From contig NC_079425.1 of assembly GCF_026213295.1 (NCBI RefSeq), positions 27,742,924 through 27,806,923 on the forward strand: a stretch of DNA of 64,000 bases. Direction: 5' to 3'. Each line of letters begins with the position of its first letter. Position 1 is the first letter of the stretch. This DNA comes from Gadus chalcogrammus. Its lineage: Eukaryota > Chordata > Actinopteri > Gadiformes > Gadidae. The notes under the pieces were generated by a model. The model was given only the letters and a program-made list of their open reading frames with translations. It did no database searches and was not told where the DNA came from. Shown in pieces: positions 10,945 to 20,886 of the stretch. A program made the translations under genes and the position numbers.

Positions 10945-11655
10945 AGGTCCTCTCATCTGCCGTGGGTTGAATACGCAAGAAACTCTCTGGTCTGCTCTGC
11001 CACAGGTATGTCTCCCTTCCATGTGCCTATGGGCTTTCAGCCCCCACTCTTCCCAGTCATGGAGACAGAGGTGGCGGTCCCGTCAGTCCAGGAACATCTC
11101 AGACGCACCCGCCGGGTGTGGCGTGAGGCGAGGGTAGCACTCACGCGCACGGCTGCCCTGAACCGGCAGCTGGCGGACCATCACCGCACTCTGGCTCAGG
11201 ACTACCAGGTGGGGCAGAGCGTCTGGCTCTCCTCTCGGGACCTGCCCCTTCGGACTGAGTGTAATAAGCTGACACCTAAGTACATTGGTCCGTATGTGAT
11301 TTTGGGTATCATTAATCCATTTGCTATCAAGCTCAAGCTACCACCTGCGCTCAACGTTCATCCTGTCTTCCATGTTTCACTTCTAAAGCCTGTTTCTACC
11401 AGCATTCTCAATCCTCCGGCCGAACCCCCTCCATCCCCCCGGCTCATCGATGACCACCCAGCCTATTCTGTCTGGGAACTGTTGGACGTACGCAGACGGG
11501 GTAAGGGGGTTCCAGTTTCTGGTGGACTGGGAGGGGTACGGGCCGGAGGAGCGGTCCTGGCTCTCCCGATCCTTTATTTTGAATACTGAATTTATCAGGG
11601 AATTTCATGAACGTTTTCCAGAGAAGCCTGGTGGGCCGCCGGGAGGCATCCGTTG
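10945..11655 (+). pseudogene. Integrase C-terminus and chromodomain (Gypsy)
   Basis: The frame resumes after the Harbinger insertion with [10 protein letters not shown], then [16 protein letters not shown]. An Arg-rich helix follows, and then the segment [13 protein letters not shown] with K-Y-I-G-P-Y, N-P-F-A-I-K-L and [11 protein letters not shown], characteristic of chromovirus integrases. After a proline linker a chromodomain follows ([10 protein letters not shown], then a frameshift at about 11500, then [17 protein letters not shown]). The chromodomain guides integration to modified chromatin. The longest uninterrupted part is 11008-11589 (193 codons). A stop precedes the polypurine tract. 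Confidence 0.9.
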
Positions 11656-11668
11656 AGGGGGGGGGTAC
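11654..11668 (+). other. Polypurine tract of Gypsy element
   Basis: A tgagggggggggg run directly before the 3-prime LTR start. It is the expected plus-strand primer site for reverse transcription. Confidence 0.8.
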
Positions 11669-11909
11669 TGTCATGGTTGTTTATGAGTTGCTCCACAGAC
11701 ATTGGGTCTTAGACAGGTGCGGGGCGTGGCGAGCGGAGCTGTGCACCGCAACGGGGCACACCTAGACCTCATCAACTCATCACACACTCTTTCTTAAGCC
11801 TGGCGGGGATTGCTCGTTGGCGCCAGATTATTCCGTCTCATTTGGTACTTTGGCTGACGAGTGTAAATCGACATGCGATACTCTGACCTGATCTAAGTCA
11901 TTCCTTATA
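11669..11909 (+). repeat. 3-prime LTR of Gypsy element, truncated
   Basis: It starts TGTCATGGTTGTTTATG and matches the 5-prime LTR until about ctgacctgatct; homology stops at about 11909, leaving roughly half the LTR. No target duplication can therefore be read for this element. About 20 differences from the 5-prime LTR in some 240 bp suggest an old insertion. Confidence 0.85.
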
Positions 11910-11954
11910 GATAGTCTTAACACCAATTAATATTAATAAGCATATAATAAGTGT

Positions 11955-13231
11955 CTTATTACCAGGGACGTGCACAGGGGGGTTGCTCAGGTTGCTTGGG
12001 CAACTGCCCATATGCCCTCCTCGACTCAGGTTGCCCTTCCGAGGAAAAAAAAAAAAAAGTTTTTTTTTTTTTAATCATTTAATGGATGCAGAATTTCATG
12101 TAGGCCTATAAAAATCGCCACTCGAAACATTTCATAAAGTATCCGTTGCCTCATTCAATTCCGTTCGGGCACTGAGAGTGAAAGTCAGTAGGGGGAGGGC
12201 AAACTCTGCCGCGCGGCAACAGCCGCTTTTGCCGCCGCCCCTCTGCCGCCCTTCCCCCATTGAAATTAATGGAGGCGGCGAGTTGCCGCGCGGGCGCGGC
12301 GTGTGAGCAGCGCTGCACGCGACCGGAACACCGGCACCTGTGAGACGACTGCCTTGATGTTCTCGGAAAAGGTGAATTTGAGATGTATAACAAACAAACA
12401 ATCATCATCACGTTTTATGAAATGAATTACAATCTTCATAAATCCAGGCTCAGTTTGCCACGTAACGTTTAACGTTTAGCCTAAATAATCAGACAGCTAG
12501 CTAGCTTGCAGACAAGCAGCCCGTTATCACATAGTCTACACATTCTTAGGCAAACTAAACTACATGTCTGCTGATAGTTAGTTTCTAACATTTCCTTTTA
12601 ACAAGAAGAATAAATGATGGAAGTAATACATCACATGAATTCTTTCATTCAAAATGGTTCATGCCTAAATCTTATCACTATTTTGGGTAGCCTATTGTTT
12701 GTTATTGTTAAGTGAAGCCGAAATGCTCAGTGAAAAGAGGAGGATTCAGGAGAGAGAGAGAGACAACTAAAGGAGGCAGCTAAGAGGAGCACATTACTAC
12801 AGGGTAGTGATGTGCTCCGAAAAAAATCCGAAATCAGTGTGGTCAAGAGCGGCTGTCTGACCTCCTCCTGCTGTCCATAGAGAAGGACATACCAATCGAC
12901 AAAGAAGAGGTTCTGAAGGCTTCTCTTTTGAAGCTTTGCATTTTTAAAATGTCAATTTGGAGAAACTTATCAGTGACTTGATAGGATGTTGTTTAATTAT
13001 GTTTGTGTTCATGTTATGTTCTTCTTCTTCAAGTCATGTTTTTCTGCATTATCGTTAGTAGTAGTTATTTCAGTGTTTTACTTATTTGTAATTATATATT
13101 AATAAAGACCCTGTTATTCTCAGTCCTTCATATAGCCTGCAAGTTGTTTTTTTGGGGGGGGGGGGGGGTGCCCTTTTTTCAGGTCAGAGCAACTGCCCCT
13201 CAAAATTCCTGTGCACGTCCCTGCTTATTAC
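11955..13231. mobile_element. hAT element with perfect 8-bp target duplication
   Basis: CTTATTAC is present at 11955-11962 and at 13224-13231. Between them, 11963-13223 (1,261 bp) starts CAGGGACGTGCACAGG and ends with the inverse CCTGTGCACGTCCCTG; both ends continue with related caactgccc/gttgcttggg sequence. Eight-base duplications and short CAGGG termini are hallmarks of hAT transposons. The interior holds an A/T homopolymer pair at 12045-12072 and a G run near 13155, with only a trace of transposase. It is a deletion derivative. Confidence 0.93.
12841..12928 (+). pseudogene. hAT transposase C-terminal (dimerisation) remnant
   Basis: In one frame the sequence reads GQERLSDLLLLSIEKD followed by an acidic stretch and a VLKAS segment. 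This matches the end of the hAT dimerisation domain, where RLS-x-LxxLSIE is strongly conserved. The rest of the transposase (zinc finger, RNase-H-like core) is missing. About 29 codons remain before similarity ends. Confidence 0.6.
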
Positions 13232-13243
13232 CTATTAACAAAG

Positions 13244-13390
13244 GCCCCTTCAGTCGGGGCTTATTTTCCCGATAATTACCGGCGTTCTATACATTATATA
13301 TATATTTATATATTATATATGTTTAGCAGAGTAGGCCTAAGTAACAAATGTTGGGTTGAAATCGGGCTCGGGCTCATAATTACAGGGCAC
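13244..13390. repeat. Fragment of the gcccgagcc hAT repeat family
   Basis: The block with ggggcttattttcccgata, accggcgttctat and gaaatcgggctcgggctc is shared with 59440-59605, the right half of the full element at 58912-59690. Only this part is present here and the hairpin loop is shortened. Confidence 0.75.
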
Positions 13391-13572
13391 AACAAGTAAA
13401 CCCCCTCGAGCATCTTTTGTTAAAATAGACTGAGTCCATTTTATTTATTGTCTTTGGTTGTTTTTTTAATTTATTCTGGATATTTTAAATGTCTTCCAGA
13501 CGTCCAGTTCCAGTTTTCTTTAACAATAAAAGTTTATTGATCTTCGAAAGGGTGTACTTGCATTATTATGCC
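13391..13572. other. No gene seen
   Basis: T-rich spacer with an aataaa near 13526; no gene or repeat end recognised. Confidence 0.35.
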
Positions 13573-13786
13573 ATTATAATAATAATAATGACAATGCATT
13601 TTATTTGAGGTCGCCTTTCATAGCACTCAAGGACACAATACAGGGCAGTGTTTAAAAAAATTAAAATAAATCAACAATCATAAAAAACACAAGAACAAGA
13701 TACATTGAAACAATTTACGCAAGTGGGGTGAAATGGGTGGGAGACAATGAATTAGATTGAAAATGTCAATTTAAAAAGATGTGTTT

Positions 13787-14503
13787 TTAGACGGGACTTA
13801 AAGTGTAGAGAGTGTCAAAGTTACGGATGTCAGGTGGGAGGGTGTTCCAGAGGTGGGGGGCAGATCGGCTGAATGCCCTGGACCCAATGGTGACCAGGCG
13901 GGCGGGTGGTACAGTGAGTTGAATGGAAGAGGAGGACCGGAGAGTGCGGTTGGGTGTGGTGGTGTGCAGGAGTTCACAAATATATGGAGGGGCGAGGTTG
14001 TGGAGGGCCTTGAAGGTGAGGAGCAGAATCTTGAAATGGATGCGGGTTTTGACCGGGAGCCAGTGAAGCTGCTGAAGGACAGGAGTTATGTGATTAATGG
14101 AGGGGGTTCTGGTGATTATGCAAGCGGCAGAGTTCTGGACCAGTTGAAGCTTACGGATGGACTTGAGGGGGATACCAAAGAGGATGGAGTTACAGTAATC
14201 GATGCGGGAAGTGACCAGGGTGTGAACAAGGATGGCTGTGCTATGGGGTGTGAGGGATGGGCGGAGGCGGTTGATGTTGCGTAGATGGTAATAGGCAGAT
14301 CTGGTGATGTTATTGATGTGTGCTTGGAATGATAGTGTGCCGTCGAGGATGACACCCAGACTCATAACCTGAGGGGAGGGGGAAACTGAGGTGTTATAGA
14401 TAGTGATGAAAAAGCTGTCAGGTTTTGTCTGGGTTGATTTGGTGCCGATGAGGAGAACTTCGGTTTTATTGCTGTTGATTTTGAGAAAATTGCAGGCGAC
14501 CAA
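13787..14503 (-). pseudogene. L2 reverse transcriptase, C-terminal part
   Basis: 238 open codons begin in the thumb-proximal part ([15 protein letters not shown]), followed by MSLGVILD, the [14 protein letters not shown] motif, [16 protein letters not shown] and [15 protein letters not shown] terminal [14 protein letters not shown] and a [11 protein letters not shown] segment complete it. These are diagnostic of L2-group LINEs. It overlaps the preceding RT frame (14362-15099) by a frameshift near 14490-14510. The conserved terminal lysine/arginine stretch (threonine-histidine-leucine-phenylalanine) follows out of frame near 13780. Confidence 0.92.
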
Positions 14504-15226
14504 ATTTTTATTTCAGAGATGCAATCAGTAAGGGAAGTGGGCGGGAGAGTGGACGAGGGCTTGGTGGAGAGGTAGAGCTGGGTTTCATCAGCATAAAAGT
14601 GGAAATGATTGTCAAATTTGGGGAAGATATTGCCAAGGGGAAGGAGGTAAATGATGAAGAGGAGAGGCCCCAGGACAGAACCCTGGGGAACACCTGAGGT
14701 GACGTGGGAGGGGATGGATTTAAAAGACTTTAGTTGGACATATTGAGTACGGCCAGAAAGATAAGATGTGAACCAGTCAAACGGAGTGTCGGTGATGCCA
14801 ATGGAGGATAGTCTGTTGAGGAGCGTGGTGTGACAGATGGTATCAAAGGCTCCACTCAGGTCTAGGAGGGTGAGGATGGTGAGTAGTCCAGAATCAGCTG
14901 CCATAAGGAGGTTGTTGGTGATTTTGATGAGTGCTGTTTCAATGCTATGGAGTGGGCGGAATCCGGACTGGAACTGTTCATAAAGGTTATTGTCAGATAG
15001 GATAATGGAGTTGGGAGGCAACTGTCTTTTCCAGGATTTTGGAGATGAGGCGCAGATTGGATTTAGGACGGAAGTTGTTGAAGTTGGAGGGTTCTGCACC
15101 AGGTTTTTTCAGAATTGGTGTGATGGCAGCAGTTTTGAAGGATGTAGGGACGGTTCCAGTAGTAAGAGAGGAGTGGATGATTGCACAAATGAGAGGAATT
15201 AGGGAGGGGAGGGAGGCCTTAACCAA
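14362..15226 (-). pseudogene. L2 reverse transcriptase core, catalytic YADD changed to YADE
   Basis: Two overlapping frames (15226-14993 and 15099-14362) hold the fingers and palm: [55 protein letters not shown] and [15 protein letters not shown]. The polymerase motif reads FYADETQLY where active L2/CR1 enzymes have YADD, so the second catalytic Asp is Glu. LINE RT copies element RNA at a nicked target. The mutation plus at least two frameshifts make this copy inactive. Confidence 0.92.
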
Positions 15227-15354
15227 ATGTGTGGGTAGGGGGCAGGGCTCTACAGTGCGCCCATTTCACTCGCATTTGCGAGTGAATATTTCGGCGTGCG
15301 AACGAGAAAAACAAAACAGGAGCACGCGTGCGAGTGACTTCTCCACAGCGCACT

Positions 15355-15770
15355 ATACTGTGCGTTCACACCAAACGCGAAGGGGCGAAACGATTCCATA
15401 CAAAGCAGCGATTCCATTTGCAGCGCGACACTTTTGCCCGGCACGGGCGAGCGCGTTCACGTGGATTTCAGGTGGATTGAAATATTTAAACTTTGCCGCG
15501 ACATTCGCGTGATGACAGCCAATCAGCGTTCAACAGCGTGGCCACTGAGTGACGTGCGTTACTTAACAGCCAATCAGTTTTCAACCGGCCAACCGTTCCC
15601 TGCAGTGCAGTCCGGGGTGAACCGCAGCATGGAGGACAAAGTGATTGCTGCCGTTTGCGACTCCCCGAGCTCTATATAGAATAGTATATTATATAATTTT
15701 ATTGTATTGTACATACAATATCACGGTCAAAAGCTCTGTGCTCCTCCGGATAGCCGTAGCGCGGGGAGCG
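15355..15770. mobile_element. Possible nested MITE in hAT element
   Basis: It begins actgtgcgttcacaccaaac, a terminus used by a fish MITE family, and near 15660-15750 holds agctctatata and tcacggtcaaaagctctgtg blocks related to the palindrome at 18081-18984. The right end is not defined. Confidence 0.35.
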
Positions 15771-15957
15771 CTACGGGAGGGTTTAGCAGGGTTTGTTTAC
15801 CTACGTTGCTATGGTTACCAGTCTTGTGTGTTCCAACGGTTTATTAGGTATCTAAATCGCTGTCTAATCAATACTTCATTCACTGCCTCTTCCGTGGTCA
15901 TTACAATATTATGAATAGACTGCGTGGAGAAAGTTAATGCTGTTATGGTAGACGATA

Positions 15958-16173
15958 AAGTCTACAAATTCAACCCCTGACTGGTTGAAGGATTTCGGGT
16001 GGCTAGTTTATGATGCTAAGAACATGAAAAGGTTCTGTACATTTTGTAAGGAAGCCCCATCGGCAATGGCAGGCTCCTCTCTGTTTATAACGGGGAACCC
16101 TAATCTGAAACGCGATGCTGTGGTGAAACACATCGAGTCCACTCGGCATTCTCGCTGCCCGATTTCTATATAA
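15958..16173 (+). pseudogene. hAT transposase N-terminal TTF/C17orf113-type zinc finger
   Basis: An open frame with W-L-K-D-F-G-W at its start (upstream of the ATG at 15985 the same frame reads STNSTPDWLKDFGW) continues with YDAKNMKRFCTFCKEA, FITGNPNLKRDAVVKH and ESTRH. This gives the C-x2-C ... H-x5-H zinc ligands of the TTF-type or BED-like finger at the start of one group of hAT transposases (the group related to ZNF862, KIAA1586 and C17orf113). It binds transposon ends. All four ligands are intact, but the catalytic part is gone: the frame ends 20 residues later at a stop. Confidence 0.7.
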
Positions 16174-16439
16174 ATCACACCCAGCCCAATAACCCTGGTA
16201 CGGTGGAAGCCGAAATTGGTGCTGTTTTGTGTAGCCTGAATGTAATCTTGTCTATTTATTTGTCTTAATTTTGCTTTATTAAGTGGGTTCTGTTGGTGTG
16301 TGCAATTTCTGCACGCTAATAAATGTTCTAAACAAAAACCTATTGTGCCCCCATTTTTTTTCCTGTGCTCCTAAATTTTTTAACTTAGGGGCACGAGTGC
16401 TCCTGAAAAAAAAAGTTAGCGTAGAGCCCTGGTAGGGGG

Positions 16440-17127
16440 TCAAGTTGACAGGTGGATGGCTTGGATTTCCGAATGAGTTCAGTTATTTCTGAGATATCAG
16501 GGAGCTGGAAGGTGGAGAATGAGTGTGTGGAAGGGTGAAAGTCGGCAGAAATATTGAGATGAGGGGTTGATCCAAGGTGCAGGTTAATTTTTTTCGTTTA
16601 GTTGCAGAAGGAGGTTTTGTACAAGTGAGGGGGGAGAGAATCCTGGGGTTGGGTAATTTTGTTAAGTAGGGAAAACAGTGACTTAGAGTTTCCTTTGTTG
16701 GCAGTGATCATATTGGAGTAGTAGTGGGTTTTAGTGCTGGCAATGGAGTCCTTATAATGCAAGATGTGGTTCTTGTACATCTCTTTGTGAATACTGAGAC
16801 CAGTTTTCCTATGAAGACGTTCTAGTTGCTGACCTTTGGCTTTCATCAAACAGAGATCGGGAGTGAACCAAGGGGCAGAGACGGAAAAGGAAACAGATCT
16901 GGTTTTTAATTGGGCAAGGGAATTAAGGATATTATTGAGTCCATTGTTGCAATGAGAGATCAGATCACCAGGAGTGGATAGATTGTGAATGTCAGGGAGG
17001 CAGGAGGAGTGGATTCTTGAAGTGAGAGTGGCAGGGTCAATATTCTTTATATTACGAAACGAAATAGGGCAGGGTTTTTTTGAGATGGAGAGAGTGTGTT
17101 TAAATGTAAATGAGAGGAGAAAAATGG
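16440..17127 (-). pseudogene. L2 LINE region between endonuclease and RT
   Basis: On the minus strand the frames contain the linker of L2 ORF2: an open part at 16849-16598 ([17 protein letters not shown], then [18 protein letters not shown] and LLNKITQP) and further sequence ([14 protein letters not shown]) out of frame on both sides. It links the nuclease to RT. Stops at about 16900 and 17100 show decay. The reading continues beyond the hAT insertion into the RT at 15226. Confidence 0.8.
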
Positions 17128-17640
17128 TCAGAGTTCATCAGCTGTGAGATCAAAAGGGGTGACACCAGAGCAGCAGATTAAGTCCAGTATGTGTCCTTTG
17201 GAGTGTTTGGGGAAAGTGGTATGTTGTTGACATCCAACACTCTCTAAACAGGAGAGGAAATCACCCAGTAGAATTATGTTTGGTGAGAGAGAGGATAAAT
17301 GGGTGAGAAAGGCAGCAAAATCATTTAAAAAATCACTACTCGGTTTAGGGGGGCGGTAGACGGTAGCAATGATGGTTGGAGTGGGACCAGACAACTCGCA
17401 GACAACAGATTCAAACGAGCTGCAGACAGGCACTGACACCGGCGAGACCTTCGACTTATCCCGGTAAATCATCGCGAGACCTCCCCCCCGGCCAGAGCCC
17501 CGGGGTTGACGGATGTAAAAAGAAAAGTGGATTCAATCAGCTGAGAAAAAAGTCATTGTGCTGTTGCCATGTCTCGGTTAAAGAGCCCATGCCATTAAAA
17601 TCACATTTTTCCTGTTGTTTGTTAAATAACATAGGTCTGA
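17128..17640 (-). pseudogene. L2 apurinic-like endonuclease fragment
   Basis: The minus strand from about 17635 reads SLTETWQQ (catalytic Glu motif ETW), then FYIRQPRGSGRGGG with a one-base insertion in a run of G. The open part 17472-17128 follows: MIYRDKSKV, VCELSG, IIATVYRPPKPS, LLGDF, LESVGCQQ and KGHILDLI. This is the APE-type nuclease that nicks target DNA for LINE integration. The asparagine normally following GDF and some 14 residues after it are missing, which removes part of the active site. The SDHF motif lies in another frame near 17125. Confidence 0.85.
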
Positions 17641-17959
17641 ATAAGTTTGTGAGCTGTGGTAAGTTTGAAATCTATGCAGTTTGTCTGCTGAATGCAATAG
17701 GCAATGAAAGGAAAAAGGCAGAAGAAATGAGCTAATCTGGATAAGGTGACACTGTGAAGTAGCGTTGTCAAACTATTATTCATGGCCCTGCCCACTTGGT
17801 TGGTTCGTAACCACCCACAAGAATTCTGAAGGAGTCGTGATTGAGCTAGTGCTAAATGCTAATACGTGTATGGTAGTTGCTTAGTTCGTAGTAACAGGCT
17901 AGTTACAGAATTTTGAATGCAATGGCAGAACGACATCGAAGTACATGAACAGCGACATG
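17641..17959. other. LINE 5-prime edge and unique spacer
   Basis: To about 17745 this may be decayed 5-prime LINE sequence; beyond it nothing is recognised. Confidence 0.4.
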
Positions 17960-18062
17960 CTGCCTGCCGCCGGTTGCCGCGGCGCGAGGCACCACCGCCG
18001 CGAAGCACCACCGCCCGGCAGCGGGCAGCCGGGCGGTGGTGCCTTGCGCCGGCAGCAGGCAG
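17960..18062. repeat. GC-rich hairpin
   Basis: ctgcctgccgccgg and cgaggcaccaccgcc on the left pair with ggcggtggtgcc and gccggcagcaggcag on the right; a smaller inner accaccgcccgg stem sits within the loop. It is over 75 percent G+C, in contrast with the AT-rich flanks. Confidence 0.8.
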
Positions 18063-18080
18063 CAGGCAGCGCGCGGTTCT

Positions 18081-18984
18081 GTCTACTACAGATTGATGTG
18101 GAAGTGGAAGAACCAGAGACGTCGGAGAACCCGACGAAGTCCTTTGTGATTCATTATATCGTCTGGACGTGCACACAGCTTTTGGCCGTGATAATATGTA
18201 TTATTTGATATAGATATCTATGTATTATATGATATTATTTAGATATAGAGCTCCAGGACTGTAACGCAAGTGTTGTACACTTCCTTGTTATTTGGATAAC
18301 CGTTCTGCTGTTGGTGTTATGGCATAACACGTCGGACTCTCGTCTATGGTATTTCTACAACTAGACCCGTAGTGGGGGTTATCTCAGCCATGGTTGAGAA
18401 TGAATTGGGGGAAAGGAACTTTGGCTTTGACTCCCTGAAGTCATGAACCACGACATGGAGGAGAAAGGGATTGTTGACCGCGGTCGTCTCCCGCCGGAGC
18501 CTCGCTGCCGATGGACCACCGCCTCGGCTTCAGGATGCGGTGATTAGCGCTGACCGCTGCCGAGGCGGCGGGAAGCAGGGCTCAAGCGGGATACATTCGC
18601 GGCCAACAATCCCTTTCTCCTCCATGTCGTGGTTCATGTAGCCTACTTCAGGGAGTCAAAGCCAAAGTTCCTTTCCCCCAATTCATTCTCAACCATGGCT
18701 GAGATAACCCCCACTACGAGTCTCGTTGTAGAAATACCAGAGACGAGAGTCCGACGTATGCCATAACACCAACAGCAGAACGGTTATCCAAATAACAAGG
18801 AAGTGTACAACACTTGCGTTACAGACCTGGAGCTCTGCTCTATATCTAAATAATATCATATAATACATAGATATCTATATCAAATAATACATCACGGCCA
18901 AAAGCTGTGTGCGCGTCCAGACGATATAATGAATCACAAAGGACTTCTCTGGTTCTTCCACTTCCACATCAATCTGAAGTAGAC
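18081..18984. repeat. 900-bp palindrome with about 390-400 bp arms
   Basis: The left arm (18081-18482) and right arm (18599-18984) are reverse complements over almost their whole length, from gtctactacagattgatgtgg outward to ttgttgaccgcgg inward, with small indels. The loop (18483-18598) holds a further cctcg/cgagg stem. The arms include an AT-rich gatatagatatctat block and a cacagcttttggccgtgat block also present at 19026-19045 and, diverged, at 15718-15745. It has no frame of note and is probably a fold-back DNA element. Confidence 0.88.
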
Positions 18985-19044
18985 GCGGTCGTTTGAGATT
19001 CATAATAACCTATCGTCTGGAGGCTCACACAGCTTTTGGCCGTG

Positions 19045-19400
19045 ATAATATATATTATATATTATATGATATAGATATCTATGTATAATATGGGTTTCTA
19101 AGAGCCATTGCGATACATCCACCGTAAACAGAGTGCATGGTACCGTGGCTACAAGCTGCTCAGGGCCAGGTGATAATATTATATATTATATGATATAGAT
19201 ATCTATGTATAATATGGGTTTCTACGAGCCATTGAGATACATCCACCGTAAACAGAGCGCATGGTACTGTCAGTGGCTACAAGCTGCTCAGGGCCACACC
19301 CCCACCCCCCTCCTTGACCTGCCTTGACACGCCCACCGTATACAGAGCGCATGGTAGTGGCTACAAGCTGCTCAGGGCCACACCCCCACCCCCCTCCAGT
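19045..19400 (+). repeat. About 123-bp tandem satellite, 2-3 copies
   Basis: Units hold gatatagatatctatg, catccaccgtaaacagag, gcatggta and ggctacaagctgctcaggg. The gatatag box recurs at 19069 and 19192 (period 123). A shortened third unit (19330-19400) repeats the accgtatacagagcgcatgg and cacccccacccccctcc parts. Confidence 0.85.
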
Positions 19401-20640
19401 GGAGGGGGGTGGGGGACAGCGGAGCCGGAGCAGGTCAATGGCTGAGTACCGGAACAAACCCGTCACTGGTAGATGAGAAGGCATTAGGAAGATCCAGACA
19501 CAGACAAACAAGATGTATGTCCTAGCGGCCCACATTGCAGACATGACTCTGGCAGCATCAACGGCCAGTGGAGACGCCAGTTGAGGCTCAAACCGAAAAA
19601 AACTAAAAACGGTGAATTGTAATTTCCCTGAAACGGTAGTGCCAGAAGATCGTAGAAATAATCCAAATTATGCCAATCACATTGTCAGATTAGGTCATAG
19701 AATCATAGAATAAATGTTGAAGGTATGGAGAGTAAAAAAGTTCAAAAAGTTACAAAGTTACCGGCGAGCAGCAGCATCAAATTGCCAGCGTTCAACTCGT
19801 TGCCATCCATTATCATTATATTAGTTGAAAAACGGCAGTATTATCGCTTATCGCAATCATTTCTGGGGCAATTAATCGCCCAGAAAAACGTGTTATCGTC
19901 ACAGGCCTAACAATGCGTGAACCTCCATTAAACATCTTTGTAAAAAGAATGCTTTGTATTTTCTCTTAGTTACAAGCGTTGGCAAACAGCATTGTTATGA
20001 GGCTTGATAACCCAAGACGGCTCAGCCTGCCTGCCCCGGTACAGCCACCACCACAAACTTCTGCGTGTGTCACAAGGTGTCAAAAGGAAATCCAGAGAAC
20101 CCTCAAGAAGATGTTACACAATAGCCGTAAGGCAAAAAACAAACCATGAAGAACTGTCACTTGCATTTCTTTCAATATCCAAAATATATATATTTTTTTT
20201 TTAAAGTGTGTATTATTGAACAAATGAAAGAAAGGTGGTGAAACATCTGTTATTAAAAAAATGGAAACATTTTAAAACCATGTGCAATAAAATGTATTTA
20301 CAATGTTTATTTGCAAGCATTTACACATGAACATGAATGTGTCCTTAATCTTCCAGACACAGCAACTGCCCATGACAACTCTCCTGCGGGGACTAGCGAC
20401 AGCATACCGTCTCGATCTCTGAATCCATTTCCCTGTAATTCCGTACACAAGTGACGTACTTGAGCAGATACATAAATGTACGGTTGCTGCGCAAATTATT
20501 CATTCGAACGTTATGTATTATGTTGGCCATCACTCAATGATCAATGATCGTTCTGTTCAACAACCAACGATATAACAATTCTAATCTAGGATAAAACATC
20601 TCCCCGTCAACTATAAAAAAATATGGATTTAATGTTACAC
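19401..20640. other. No gene seen; repeat traces
   Basis: A segment near 19825-19910 (ttatcgc, gttatcgtcacaggcctaa) looks like part of an old transposon. AT-rich sequence follows. No coding or RNA gene is supported. Confidence 0.35.
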
Positions 20641-20886
20641 TTACACGGTCTTCGAAATGTATAAACTTGTCTACTCTTTATGAACATCTACCTCGGACAT
20701 GGCTCCACGCATTCGCCCGCTTCACAAATGCACATGGCTAGAGTAGAATTGGATGGGGAAGGGTCTTCAACGAATTGGTAAGAGTGTTGTAAAATATCTC
20801 CTCCGAAGCTGTAGGGGGAGCTCAATGCGAGTGCAAACCAAGAAAACAGTGAAGAAGTGGCCAAAGTTGCATAGTTCCCCTTTAAT
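20641..20886. mobile_element. MITE-like repeat, one end visible
   Basis: It ends gccaaagttgcatagttccc followed by ctttaa, a terminus common to a fish non-autonomous repeat. The matching left end was not found, so the extent is uncertain. Confidence 0.4.

Larger units (their letters stand above)
8145..11909 (+). mobile_element. Chromovirus-type Gypsy LTR retrotransposon, decayed
   Basis: The order is LTR, short leader, gag, integrase, chromodomain, polypurine tract, truncated LTR. Zinc knuckle, protease, reverse transcriptase and RNase H are missing: gag runs directly into integrase near 9240. The element also contains a 1.24-kb Harbinger insertion (9703-10944). Without that insertion only about 2.5 kb remains, well short of the 5-6 kb usual for such elements. 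It cannot move by itself. Confidence 0.9.
15235..16439. mobile_element. hAT element in LINE, perfect 8-bp duplication
   Basis: GTAGGGGG occurs at 15235-15242 and 16432-16439. The 1,189-bp element at 15243-16431 begins CAGGGCTCTAC and ends GTAGAGCCCTG. LINE reading is continuous on both sides once one duplicate is removed, which confirms insertion. The interior holds the N-terminal zinc finger of a hAT transposase (15985-16173) and possibly another nested MITE with a gtgcgttcacaccaaacgcg end near 15361. Confidence 0.95.
13573..17745 (-). mobile_element. L2-clade LINE, minus strand, split by a hAT element
   Basis: The 3-prime end lies at the left: an (ATT)n-type tail at about 13575-13590 next to a ttttatttgaggtcgcctttc segment typical of fish L2 3-prime ends. 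Moving right on the minus strand come the RT C-terminal region, RT core, RT N-terminal region and apurinic-type endonuclease. A hAT insertion (15243-16431) splits RT. Without it about 3.0 kb of LINE remains, 5-prime truncated near 17745. Several frameshifts and stops are present. Confidence 0.9.

Noticed and set aside
13853..14284. 143-codon plus-strand frame
   Set aside because: Antisense shadow of the L2 reverse transcriptase.
15039..15512. 157-codon plus-strand frame
   Set aside because: Runs from antisense LINE sequence into the hAT element; crosses an insertion boundary and has no domain.
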